A stretch of 45,858 nt of DNA from Candidatus Hydrothermarchaeota archaeon (lineage in GTDB: Archaea > Hydrothermarchaeota > Hydrothermarchaeia > Hydrothermarchaeales > BMS3B), in assembly GCA_015521615.1 (NCBI GenBank), contig WANW01000033.1, positions 1 through 45,858 of the forward strand, read 5' to 3'. Below are positions 15,927 to 23,298 of the stretch, in pieces (within the stretch, counting starts at the first letter, position 1; every line of letters begins with the position of its first letter). The position numbers and the translations under genes are program-made. The notes beneath the pieces were generated by a model, which saw nothing but the letters and a program-made list of their open reading frames with translations, did not search any database and was not told the DNA's origin.

Positions 15927-16451
15927 ATTTCACGGCAAAGGATTGTTGCTCTGATTCTATTTCTGCTCGCGCTGAGCGTGACCGTGGCAGCGGGCTACTA
16001 CAGGGGCAGCCTCAGAAAGGCGGAGTCGGTGCACTTTGGTCTGAACTTTCCGGCGCCTGAGGGCAAGGGCAAGAAGGTGGTGCTGTACTATAATGAGCAG
16101 GGCCTTCTTAAGAAGCTACTTCAGCCGGGAGTTGTGGAGATAGGCAGCCACAGGATAAAGAATGTGGGTAGCAGGAGCTACGTGGTGAGGCTCGAGCTGG
16201 TGAATATCCCGCAGGGCGTGGAGGTGATCTGGGAGACCAACCAGCTCGCCTGGGACGAAGCCACGAAGACGCTGCGCAGGCCACTGAAGCCCAGGCAGAG
16301 GTTCGGGATGAGCTGGGTCTTCCACATCCCAGAGGAGCTCAGAGAAAAGCCTGTGATATACGACGGCGGGCTCAGGGTTATTGACGCGGAGACGGGGGAG
16401 CAGCTCGCCTTTCTCCCTATAAAGATTGTGAACAGGGGTGAGGCAAGGTGA
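15927..16451 (+). CDS. Membrane-anchored beta-rich protein, first gene of a ferredoxin module
   Basis: About 174 residues if it begins at ATT 15927. The frame from there reads ISRQRIVALILFLLALSVTV, a classic N-terminal anchor or signal, which is lost if the first canonical codon (GTG 15978) is used. AAGGAGG lies eight bases before ATT 15927, and an in-frame TGA at 15906 bounds the frame. The outside part (~30-174) has no Cys or metal motif. Its repeating strands (SYVVRLELVNIPQGVEV, then RFGMSWVFHIPEEL) suggest an Ig-like beta sandwich. It overlaps the polyferredoxin gene by four bases (GTGA). I do not recognise a family; it could stand in for the Ig-like C-terminal domain of CcoG/FixG. Confidence 0.6.
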   Translation: MSRQRIVALILFLLALSVTVAAGYYRGSLRKAESVHFGLNFPAPEGKGKKVVLYYNEQGLLKKLLQPGVVEIGSHRIKNVGSRSYVVRLELVNIPQGVEVIWETNQLAWDEATKTLRRPLKPRQRFGMSWVFHIPEELREKPVIYDGGLRVIDAETGEQLAFLPIKIVNRGEAR

Positions 16452-17305
16452 ACAACCGCCACCTCATGTACAGGGTGCTGGCGTTGCTGCTGGGAATACT
16501 CCTGTTCTACGCCCCCTTTGCGCTCCTGGTGAAGGCGACGGCGCAGCTGCTGGAGAGCCAGGGGCTGATATATGTGGTGGGCGATGTGCACAGAGCTTGC
16601 TTAAGGATGCCCATCAACTGGGCCTTTCTCGACCCCGGAAAGCTTATTGCGAGGGTGCTCATGAATCCCCTCTATCTCACCGTCTTTATCCTGGCGGTGC
16701 TCTCCTTCTTCCTAGCACCGCTCTTCTGCGGCTGGCTCTGCCCGGCGGGCAACATACCTGAGCACCTGAACCGCTTTGTACCGCGCAGGCTGAAGCTCAA
16801 CCTCAGGGGGAAGCTCGACCCTGCTCCAATAAGGTACGGATTCCTTGTGGGCTTCATACTATCCCCAAAGCTGGGTGGGAGCATCGCCTGCTCCTTCTGC
16901 AACTACTCCCAGCTTCAGAGGGTGCTGAGCGCCGTCTTCGGCGACTTTCACGCCCTGGCTTACTGGAGCTCCACTGCGATTATAACCTTCGCACTGTGGT
17001 TCTTTGTCCTCGGGGTCTTCATCGACGGCGGCAGGGGCTGGTGCAACTTCGCCTGCCCTGCGGGAGCCCTGCAGAACCTCTTCCACAGGGTGGGTTCTAA
17101 GCTGCCCTTTACCCTCAAAATCAGGTTCTTCAGGGACAGGTGCAACGACTGTGGCAGGTGCGTGGACGCCTGCCCGACCTGGGCGATACGCGAGGCACGC
17201 AACAGTATTTCTGTGAACCGCTTTGTGTGCAATGCCTGCAAGGACTGCGTTGTCGCCTGTCCCAACGGCGCCCTCGCCTACTCTCGCGGTGGAGAGGCTG
17301 AGTGA
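16448..17305 (+). CDS. NapH/CcoG-like membrane polyferredoxin
   Basis: 285 residues with about four to five transmembrane helices. The NapH/NosR/CcoG-type motif FCGWLCPAG (C94, C98) and a second CNFACPAG (about residues 199-203) lie near membrane edges, with CSFC near 148. Two [4Fe-4S] ferredoxin motifs follow: CNDCGRCVDACP (C232, C235, C238, C242) and CNACKDCVVACP (C261, C264, C267, C271). The family moves electrons across or at the membrane to periplasmic oxidoreductases; CcoG reduces Cu(II) for cbb3 assembly. GTG start overlapping the upstream stop. The exact partner is unknown. Confidence 0.85.
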   Translation: MNNRHLMYRVLALLLGILLFYAPFALLVKATAQLLESQGLIYVVGDVHRACLRMPINWAFLDPGKLIARVLMNPLYLTVFILAVLSFFLAPLFCGWLCPAGNIPEHLNRFVPRRLKLNLRGKLDPAPIRYGFLVGFILSPKLGGSIACSFCNYSQLQRVLSAVFGDFHALAYWSSTAIITFALWFFVLGVFIDGGRGWCNFACPAGALQNLFHRVGSKLPFTLKIRFFRDRCNDCGRCVDACPTWAIREARNSISVNRFVCNACKDCVVACPNGALAYSRGGEAE

Positions 17306-17562
17306 TGCTGCGGGAGCTGCGCCAGCGGATTTGGGGCTACCTTGCCGGGATGGGCATCGCCTTCACGGGAGCCCTAGCCTCTGGCGCCGGGAGCGTGCCC
17401 CAGAGGCTCTGCTCCAGTGCCTGCTTTTCCTGCGGCGCCTGCACCCTGGCGGCGCTCCCACTGCTGGCCCTGTTCTTCAGGAAGGCTGAGGGCAGGATGA
17501 GGTATGCGATTCTTGCAATCTCGGCGCTGCTTGTGGTGGTGGCGTATACAACTCTTGTTTAG
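17305..17562 (+). CDS. Tiny four-cysteine membrane protein
   Basis: 85 residues from ATG 17305, which shares one base with the upstream TGA. A conserved-looking cluster CSSACFSCGAC (C36, C40, C43, C46; C-x3-C-x2-C-x2-C) directly precedes a hydrophobic helix (about 47-60), and a second helix covers about 67-84. The spacing resembles half of a ferredoxin motif read in reverse order (normally CxxCxxCxxxC), so it may hold an Fe-S cluster or copper at the membrane face. Co-translation with the polyferredoxin suggests they work together. No family recognised. Confidence 0.65.
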   Translation: MLRELRQRIWGYLAGMGIAFTGALASGAGSVPQRLCSSACFSCGACTLAALPLLALFFRKAEGRMRYAILAISALLVVVAYTTLV

Positions 17563-17586
17563 ACGTTAGGCTCGGATAAGGGGTGG

Positions 17587-18189
17587 ATGAAGCCGCGCAT
17601 CGCCATAGTTGACTACGGCATGGGGAATCTGCGGAGCGCCTATCGCGGTCTGGAGAAGGGTTCGGCAAAGCCTTTGATTACCGACAGGGTGGAGGAGATT
17701 GAGGCAAGCGATGCGATTGTACTGCCCGGCGTTGGTGCCTTCGAGGATGCCATGGCAAACCTCTACCCGCTGCGCGAGGTTATTATAAGGGAGGCGGAGA
17801 AGAAGCCCCTCCTGGGCATCTGCCTGGGTCTGCAGCTCCTCTTCACGAGCAGCGAGGAGGGTGAGGGCGAGGGTTTGAACCTGATAAGGGGGAGAGTAGT
17901 CAGGCTTCCTTCAGGGGTTAAAATACCACACATGGGCTGGAATTCTATTGAGGTGAAGCGCGACTCAAGGCTGCTAGATGGAATAAAGAGCGGCGACTAC
18001 TTCTACTTCGTCCACTCCTACTATGCCCTGCCGGAGGAGGATGTGGTCGTGGCAACAACCAGCTATGGCGTGGAGGTGCCCGCAATAGTGGAGAAGGGCA
18101 ACGTGTTTGCGACGCAGTTCCATCCGGAGAAGAGTGGCAGGCTGGGGCTGAGGCTGCTGAAGAACTTCGTGGATATTGCGCGGGAGTGA
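17587..18189 (+). CDS. hisH: Imidazole glycerol phosphate synthase, glutaminase subunit
   Basis: 200-residue class I glutamine amidotransferase. It releases ammonia from glutamine for HisF. The nucleophile Cys is in GICLGLQLLF (near residue 79), and the catalytic His/Glu are in QFHPEKSGRLG near 178. The N-terminus IVDYGMGNLRSAYRGL is typical. It lies 25 bases after the mini membrane protein and convergent with hisA. Confidence 0.96.
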   Translation: MKPRIAIVDYGMGNLRSAYRGLEKGSAKPLITDRVEEIEASDAIVLPGVGAFEDAMANLYPLREVIIREAEKKPLLGICLGLQLLFTSSEEGEGEGLNLIRGRVVRLPSGVKIPHMGWNSIEVKRDSRLLDGIKSGDYFYFVHSYYALPEEDVVVATTSYGVEVPAIVEKGNVFATQFHPEKSGRLGLRLLKNFVDIARE

Positions 18190-18204
18190 AGGGCTTGTGT
18201 GGCT

Positions 18205-18921
18205 TTACTCCAGCTTCAGCGCCTCTCTAAAGTCTATTTTCCCGGTGTAAAGCGCAGAACCTATCACCACGCCGCCTGCGCCCAGCTCTTTCACCTTTTT
18301 TATGTCCTCCAGCGTGGTGATGCCGCCTGAGACTATTATCTTCGCTTCGCTTGCCTCCACAACTTCCCTAACAGCACGCAGGTCAACGCCCTGCATTCTC
18401 CCCTCCACGTTGACGTTGGTGAACAGCAACTCCTCGGCGTAGCGCGCAAATTCCCTCGCTGCTTCTGAGGCGCGGAGCTGTGTCCTCTCCCTCCACCCGC
18501 GCACCACCACGTAGCCGTCCTTTGCGTCTATTGCTATGATTATCCTCTCCCTGCCGTACTCCTCAGAGAGCTTCTCAGGTATTTCCGGATTTTCCAGCGC
18601 CGCCGTGCCCAGAATCACCTTTGCCGCGCCCAGCTCCAGGAAGTGTCTCGCCTCCTCCACGCTCCTTATGCCCCCGCCCAGCTGCACGGGTATGCTGAGC
18701 TCTGAGATAATCTCCTCCACCAGCGGGCGGTTGACTCCGCTCCCCTCTATCGCCGCGTCTAAGTCGACCAGGTGCAGCCTTCTCGCACCGAGCGCCTGCC
18801 AGCGCCTCGCCACTGCGAGGGGATCAGCTAGCTCCACCAGCTTTTTCTCAGGGTCTCCGCCCACAAGCTGGACGCAGCGTCTGCCCTTCAGGTCCAGCGC
18901 CGGTATTACCAGGAAGCTCAT
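18205..18921 (-). CDS. hisA: Phosphoribosylformimino-AICAR-P isomerase
   Basis: 238-residue TIM barrel that opens the ProFAR sugar by an Amadori rearrangement, giving the HisF substrate. Catalytic Asp residues lie in IPALDLKGRRCVQL (D9) and in TNVNVEGRMQGVD; the second site has N and E where D-x-x-x-D-G-T is usual, so the second catalytic Asp appears shifted or replaced. Phosphate loops are LGGGIRS and VSGGITT. Ends 15 bases from hisH. Separated from hisG by about 40 bases and probably transcribed with it, downstream of hisG on the minus strand. Confidence 0.93.
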   Translation of the reverse strand: MSFLVIPALDLKGRRCVQLVGGDPEKKLVELADPLAVARRWQALGARRLHLVDLDAAIEGSGVNRPLVEEIISELSIPVQLGGGIRSVEEARHFLELGAAKVILGTAALENPEIPEKLSEEYGRERIIIAIDAKDGYVVVRGWRERTQLRASEAAREFARYAEELLFTNVNVEGRMQGVDLRAVREVVEASEAKIIVSGGITTLEDIKKVKELGAGGVVIGSALYTGKIDFREALKLE

Positions 18922-18962
18922 ATACCGCCCTCGGTAAGTGGTTTGGAGGGTGCGGCTTCCCC

Positions 18963-19820
18963 CTATTCTATAATCCTCTCAATAGGAAGCACAAGGATAT
19001 CCCTCGCGCCCAGCTTCTTTGCCCTGTTAATAATGGAGTAAACCTCCTTCTCATCCACCACTGAATTTACTGCGTACATGGGCTCTGCCGCGGCCACCTC
19101 GGCTATCGTCGGTCCAGCCATTCCGGGCATTATCCTCTTAATCTCTTCCAGTGCCGCCTTGGGCACATTCATCATTATCAGCTTTTTCCTCTTGGCAGCG
19201 AGCACACTGGAGAAGGCGGTGGTAACCTCCTCCACCTTCTCCCGCTTCTCCTTTACCGCCTCCCGGTTGCCTATGAGCTGAGCGGAGGTCTCGAGTATTG
19301 TCTCCACCTCGCGCAGCTTGTTCATCTTGAGTGTTGTGCCAGTGCTCACCAGGTCAACAATAAGCTCCGCCAAGCCTATGTGAGGGGCAATCTCGCAGGC
19401 TCCGGAGACTCGCACCACCTTAACACTTATCCCGCGCTCATCGAAAAATCGCCGCGTTATGTTCGGAAACTCCGTGGCGACTCTTGCACCTGGCTTTATG
19501 TCCTCCACACTTTCTATTCCAGAGTTCTCGGGCGCAGCTACAACGAGGCGAGCCCTACCGAAATCTAAATTAAGGAGAAGCTCCACATCGTAACTAGACT
19601 CCACAACCACGTCGTAGCCGGTTATGCCCAGGTCAGCCACACCATCGTAGACGAACTCGGGTATGTCTGCAGCGCGTACAAATAGCACCTGAATCTCGGG
19701 GTCGACGGTGCTTGCGAAGAGGCGGCGCTCATTGCTGAGCACCACCATGCCGGAGCTGCGCATGAGCTGCATCGCTGGCTCGTGAAGCCTGCCCTTATTG
19801 GGAACCGCTATCTTTATCAT
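18963..19820 (-). CDS. hisG: ATP phosphoribosyltransferase, long form
   Basis: 285 residues from ATG 19820. First committed enzyme of histidine synthesis. MIKIAVPNKGRLHEPAM is the family N-terminus. The phosphoribosyl pyrophosphate loop is LVDLVSTGTTLKMNKL. The C-terminal ~75 residues (KLIMMNVPKAALEEIKRIMPG...) form the ACT-like regulatory domain of the long, histidine-inhibited form, so HisZ is not needed. An open frame continues upstream to 20120, but those 100 residues are antisense to the deaminase gene and are not coding. Confidence 0.96.
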   Translation of the reverse strand: MIKIAVPNKGRLHEPAMQLMRSSGMVVLSNERRLFASTVDPEIQVLFVRAADIPEFVYDGVADLGITGYDVVVESSYDVELLLNLDFGRARLVVAAPENSGIESVEDIKPGARVATEFPNITRRFFDERGISVKVVRVSGACEIAPHIGLAELIVDLVSTGTTLKMNKLREVETILETSAQLIGNREAVKEKREKVEEVTTAFSSVLAAKRKKLIMMNVPKAALEEIKRIMPGMAGPTIAEVAAAEPMYAVNSVVDEKEVYSIINRAKKLGARDILVLPIERIIE

Positions 19821-19842
19821 TTCGCTTACCTCGGGTGATGAT

Positions 19843-21174
19843 ATGGATGTGCTCATAAAAGACGGAATCGTCGTTACTATGGATAAGGAGCGCCGGGTAT
19901 TAAAAAACTTTTCTCTGGCGATTGAGGACGGCGCTATTGTGGAGATTGCCCGTGAGATAAAGGGCGAAGCCGACTTTGTTATAGACGCGAAGAACAAAAT
20001 AGTGATGCCCGGGCTTATAAATACCCACACCCATGCGGCGATGACACTCTTCCGCGGCTCCGCGGATGATCTTCCGCTGATGCAGTGGCTCCAGGAGGAG
20101 ATCTGGCCCGTGGAAGCCAAGCTGGAGCCGAAGCATGTTTACGCCGGCTCTCTCCTTGCCTGCCTGGAGATGCTCAGCAGCGGGATAACCTGCTTCAACG
20201 ACATGTACTACCACCTAGAAGAGGTGGCGAGGAGTGTTTTCGAGTCGGGAATACGCGGCGTGCTCTCATATCCTCTTCTGGACATCGCGGGAGAGGGGCA
20301 GGGGAAAGAGCTGTTAAAGGAAGCAGAAAGGGGTCTGAAAGAGTACGGCGACAGAGACCAGCGCGTGAAGGTGTTCTTGGGTCCTCACGCCCCCTACACC
20401 TGCTCTGAAGAGCTTCTGCTTAGGGCCAAGGAGCTTGCCGAGGAGCATAGCACCGGGATACACATCCACGTGTCAGAGACAAAGGAGGAGGTTGAGAGCT
20501 TCGTCAGGGATAAGGGAAAGCGCCCCTTTGAGTACCTTGATGAGATAGGCTTTCTGGGTGAGAATGTGCTCGCCGCGCATGCAGTGCACGTTAGCAGGAA
20601 GGAGATAAGAATTATGAAGAAGCACGGGGTCAAGGTTGCCCACAACCCCGTGAGCAACATGAAGCTCGCCGCGGGTATAGCTCCAGTTGCGGATTACGTT
20701 AAAGCGGGGGTTACCGTCTCCCTGGGCACTGACGGTGCGGCGAGCAACAACACCCTGGACCTCTTCCAGGAGATGAAGACCTGCGCCCTGCTCCAGAAGG
20801 TTTCCAGGGGAGATGCAAGCGCAGTGCCGGCGCAGACTGTTCTGGAGTTTGCCACCATAGGAGCGGCGAAGGCTCTGGGCCTGGATAAGGAGATAGGCTC
20901 CCTGGAGGTGGGCAAGCGGGGTGATGTTATCCTGGTGGACCTGCACAGACCAAACCTGAGACCCCTGAGCAACCCGATATCTCATCTTGTTTATGCAGCG
21001 AGAGGCTGTGACGTGTGCACCGTAATAGTGGATGGCAAGGTTGTAATTCACGGGGGCAGCTTCCGCACGCTGGATGTAGCTGAAGTTTGCAGGTTCGCTG
21101 AAGAGGAGACGCTGGACCTCTTCCAGAAGGCGGGCAAGGCTGAGAAGCTATTCCTGAGCGAGGAAGTCCTTTAA
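19843..21174 (+). CDS. dadD: MTA/SAH/5'-deoxyadenosine deaminase-type amidohydrolase
   Basis: 443 residues from ATG 19843 (MDVLIKDG). Metal-dependent amidohydrolase barrel with GLINTHTHAAMTLFRG (first His pair), HIHVSETKEE, LAAHAVHVS and SLGTDGAASNNTLDL (catalytic Asp). This is the signature of the 5-methylthioadenosine / S-adenosylhomocysteine deaminase family; archaeal DadD also takes 5'-deoxyadenosine, a product of radical SAM enzymes. Three radical SAM proteins and SpeD in this window would make such substrates. The 15 codons before 19843 overlap hisG and are probably untranslated. The C-terminus overlaps the convergent DUF763 gene by 27 bases. Confidence 0.88.
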   Translation: MDVLIKDGIVVTMDKERRVLKNFSLAIEDGAIVEIAREIKGEADFVIDAKNKIVMPGLINTHTHAAMTLFRGSADDLPLMQWLQEEIWPVEAKLEPKHVYAGSLLACLEMLSSGITCFNDMYYHLEEVARSVFESGIRGVLSYPLLDIAGEGQGKELLKEAERGLKEYGDRDQRVKVFLGPHAPYTCSEELLLRAKELAEEHSTGIHIHVSETKEEVESFVRDKGKRPFEYLDEIGFLGENVLAAHAVHVSRKEIRIMKKHGVKVAHNPVSNMKLAAGIAPVADYVKAGVTVSLGTDGAASNNTLDLFQEMKTCALLQKVSRGDASAVPAQTVLEFATIGAAKALGLDKEIGSLEVGKRGDVILVDLHRPNLRPLSNPISHLVYAARGCDVCTVIVDGKVVIHGGSFRTLDVAEVCRFAEEETLDLFQKAGKAEKLFLSEEVL

Positions 21175-22245
21175 GCGCGCAATTGCGCGGTACTTCTCCT
21201 TTCTGCCCAGCTTCGCCTCCTCCAGCGCTTCTTTCAGCAGAAAGATGCTCCTGTCGTAGGTCTCCCTGTCTACCGGGTAGGGGATGCCGTCTTTGCCCCC
21301 GTGGGCGAAGGAGTACTTCGCGGGATCCTGCCAGGAGCATTCTGCGCCGAAGAGCAGCTCTGAGAGCAGGGCAAGGGCGCGCAGCGTCTTCGGTCCTAAG
21401 CCCTGCAGGGCGATGAGCTCTTCATAGCTGGCTGGCTGAATCTCATAGGCGCGCATTAGGGCTCGCCACCCTTGCTCTGAGATGTCCACCCTCCTGAGCT
21501 CGTGCCTCTCTGGCATCGCAAGCTCCTGTATGGAGTGGTCAAGGGTGAGCTGCCCCTTCAGGTACCTCCTCAGCTTTAGCGGGTTGTCCCTGACCAGGTC
21601 CACGCTGGTCCTGCGCACATCTTCGCTTTCCTCAGCCACGAGGTTTAGCACCTTCCCCTCTCTCCTCTCGCAGGCTATGCCCGAGTGAGGCTCGCGGGTG
21701 AAGCTTTCAACGCCCTCGCTGAGCCAGTGGTAGCGCCTGGCGTAGCGCTGGTGCATGCCCTGCTGCACCACGCACCACTCTCCCCGCCTCGTGAAGATGA
21801 AGGCGTGGTGGTACAGCGTGTAGCCGTCCTGCACGCACGCGTTGTCCACCTTTGCACTGAGCCTGCTCGCCCTTATGAGCTCTTCCTCCCGCGAAGAAGG
21901 CAGGTTGAGAATCTCAGCTAGCTCTGAAATCTCCTCAGGCGTCCGCCTCGAGGCTCTGCCCTTTCCTCCAGCTATGGCTATGCCGTGCTCCTCCGGTGAG
22001 AGCGCCAGCTTGAGCGCTCCTGTGGTGGTAGTGGTGGTGCCTGAAGAGTGCCAGTCAAACCCCAGGCCACAGGCCAGGGCCTGAAACCACACCGGCGAAG
22101 CGAGCCTGCGCAGCAGCTCTGCCTCGCCGTACTCATACACTATGTAGTCGGCCACAGCCCTGCTGAGCTTGACCATTCTCCTGAAAAGCCAGGGCGGTGC
22201 CCTTCCCGAGTGCAGCGGAAGCTCCGCCGTGCCTGTGCGCCTCAT
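21148..22245 (-). CDS. DUF763 family protein
   Basis: 365 residues. It starts MRRTGTAELPLHSGRAPPWLF and continues with a conserved His/Trp-rich part (DWHSSGTTTTTTGALKLAL) and a helix-hairpin-helix-like segment (EELIALQGLGPKTLRALALL) near residue 275. These match the DUF763 family, which is found in thermophilic archaea and bacteria and has unknown function. The hairpin-helix suggests nucleic-acid binding. No neighbour gives a hint of function. Its 3' end overlaps dadD by 27 bases, a long convergent overlap. Confidence 0.85.
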   Translation of the reverse strand: MRRTGTAELPLHSGRAPPWLFRRMVKLSRAVADYIVYEYGEAELLRRLASPVWFQALACGLGFDWHSSGTTTTTTGALKLALSPEEHGIAIAGGKGRASRRTPEEISELAEILNLPSSREEELIRASRLSAKVDNACVQDGYTLYHHAFIFTRRGEWCVVQQGMHQRYARRYHWLSEGVESFTREPHSGIACERREGKVLNLVAEESEDVRRTSVDLVRDNPLKLRRYLKGQLTLDHSIQELAMPERHELRRVDISEQGWRALMRAYEIQPASYEELIALQGLGPKTLRALALLSELLFGAECSWQDPAKYSFAHGGKDGIPYPVDRETYDRSIFLLKEALEEAKLGRKEKYRAIARLKDFLAQE

Positions 22246-22279
22246 AACTTATAGTAAAATCCTAACGATTGCCACTGTG

Positions 22280-22789
22280 CTACCACCTGTTGAGGTGCAC
22301 CCTCTCCTCCATGTACCCCTCCGCGTGCGGCTCCTTCTTCTCAGCCGGTTTGCCCAGTGTTATCATGCACTCCACATTGTAGTTAGCAGGGATTCCAAGC
22401 AGCGTCCTGACGTACTCCTCCGCGTCCCTCCCTTGATTCTCGCTCTCCCTTATCTGAACAAAGCAGGTGCCGTATCCCAGCTCTGCCGCCTGGAGCATTA
22501 TGTGGGCGGCGGCGATGCTCAGGTCCTCCACCCAGCGTCTCGCAAGGCTCATGTCTGCTACAAGCACAATCACCACCGGCGCATGCGCCGCGTGCGCCGC
22601 ATAGGGGGTTGCCCTGGAAAGCTTCTCCTTCAGCTCAGGCTTTGTAACCACCACGAAGTGCCATGGCTTAGCCCCCCAGGCTGAAGGTGCATACATGGCC
22701 GCAAGTAGAATCTCCCTCAAGTCTTCCTCCGGCACCTCCTCCTTCGCGTACTTTCGTATGGACCTCCTCCTGCGTATAGCTTCAAGCAT
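22280..22789 (-). CDS. Nitroreductase-family flavoprotein
   Basis: 169 residues from ATG 22789, which has GGAGG six bases upstream. The FMN-binding N-terminus is RRRRSIRKYAKEEVPEEDL, followed by APSAWGAKPWHFVVV. The C-terminus ends with the family's GKPAEKK-type segment. The protein reduces nitro groups, quinones or flavins using NAD(P)H; real substrate unknown. It is the short, single-domain type common in anaerobes. Confidence 0.88.
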   Translation of the reverse strand: MLEAIRRRRSIRKYAKEEVPEEDLREILLAAMYAPSAWGAKPWHFVVVTKPELKEKLSRATPYAAHAAHAPVVIVLVADMSLARRWVEDLSIAAAHIMLQAAELGYGTCFVQIRESENQGRDAEEYVRTLLGIPANYNVECMITLGKPAEKKEPHAEGYMEERVHLNRW

Positions 22790-22893
22790 TGCTATCCCTC
22801 CATACAATAACTGGTGCCGCTATAATAAAGTTTTAATTTGTTATTGTAAGTTCAACAGTCACGAACATAATAGAAAAAGAGGAGGAATGTGAA
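22790..22893. promoter_or_regulatory. Divergent promoter region of nitroreductase and rhodanese genes
   Basis: TATAATAAAG (22821-22830) reads as CTTTATTATA on the minus strand, about 36 bases before the nitroreductase ATG. TTTTAATTT (about 22831-22839) may serve the rhodanese gene, which has GAGGAGG at about 22879-22885 ahead of ATG 22894. Confidence 0.45.
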
Positions 22894-23265
22894 ATGTGCA
22901 AAAACGTGACACCACAGGAAGCATACAACATGATTCAGAGGGATAAGAGTATTGAAATCCTCGACGTTAGAACCCCTCAGGAGTACTATAATGACGGGCA
23001 TATAAAGGGGGCGAAGCTAATCCCCATAAATGAGCTTCAGTTCCGCCTGAGGGAGCTCAACCCAGCGAAGAAGTACCTGATATACTGCCGCACTGGCAAC
23101 AGGAGCGCGCAGGTGTGCAGATTTCTCTCCCAGCTCGGGTTCAAGCATACCTACAACCAGATGGGCGGCATAGTGCAGTGGGTCAGGTATGGGCTTCCGG
23201 TTGAAGGTGGCATGCCATACAGAAGACCACCAGGGTTCTTTACATTTAACCCCTTTGGGCTCTAA
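22894..23265 (+). CDS. Single-domain rhodanese (sulfurtransferase)
   Basis: 123 residues. Rhodanese fold with ILDVRTPQEYYNDGHIKGA and active loop CRTGNRS, whose Cys carries the persulfide. The C-terminus is extended by a Pro/Phe-rich tail (PYRRPPGFFTFNPFGL). No signal peptide, so cytoplasmic. It lies 33 bases before a TauE/SafE transporter gene, suggesting handling of reduced or oxidised sulfur compounds. Confidence 0.92.
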   Translation: MCKNVTPQEAYNMIQRDKSIEILDVRTPQEYYNDGHIKGAKLIPINELQFRLRELNPAKKYLIYCRTGNRSAQVCRFLSQLGFKHTYNQMGGIVQWVRYGLPVEGGMPYRRPPGFFTFNPFGL

Positions 23266-23298
23266 ATTTTTTAATAATCATTCAGGAGGAGGACTCCG

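Noticed and set aside
19821-20120. 100-residue N-terminal extension of HisG.
   Set aside because: It is antisense to the deaminase gene. HisG homologues begin at MIKIAVPNKGRL, and the residues upstream have no family similarity.
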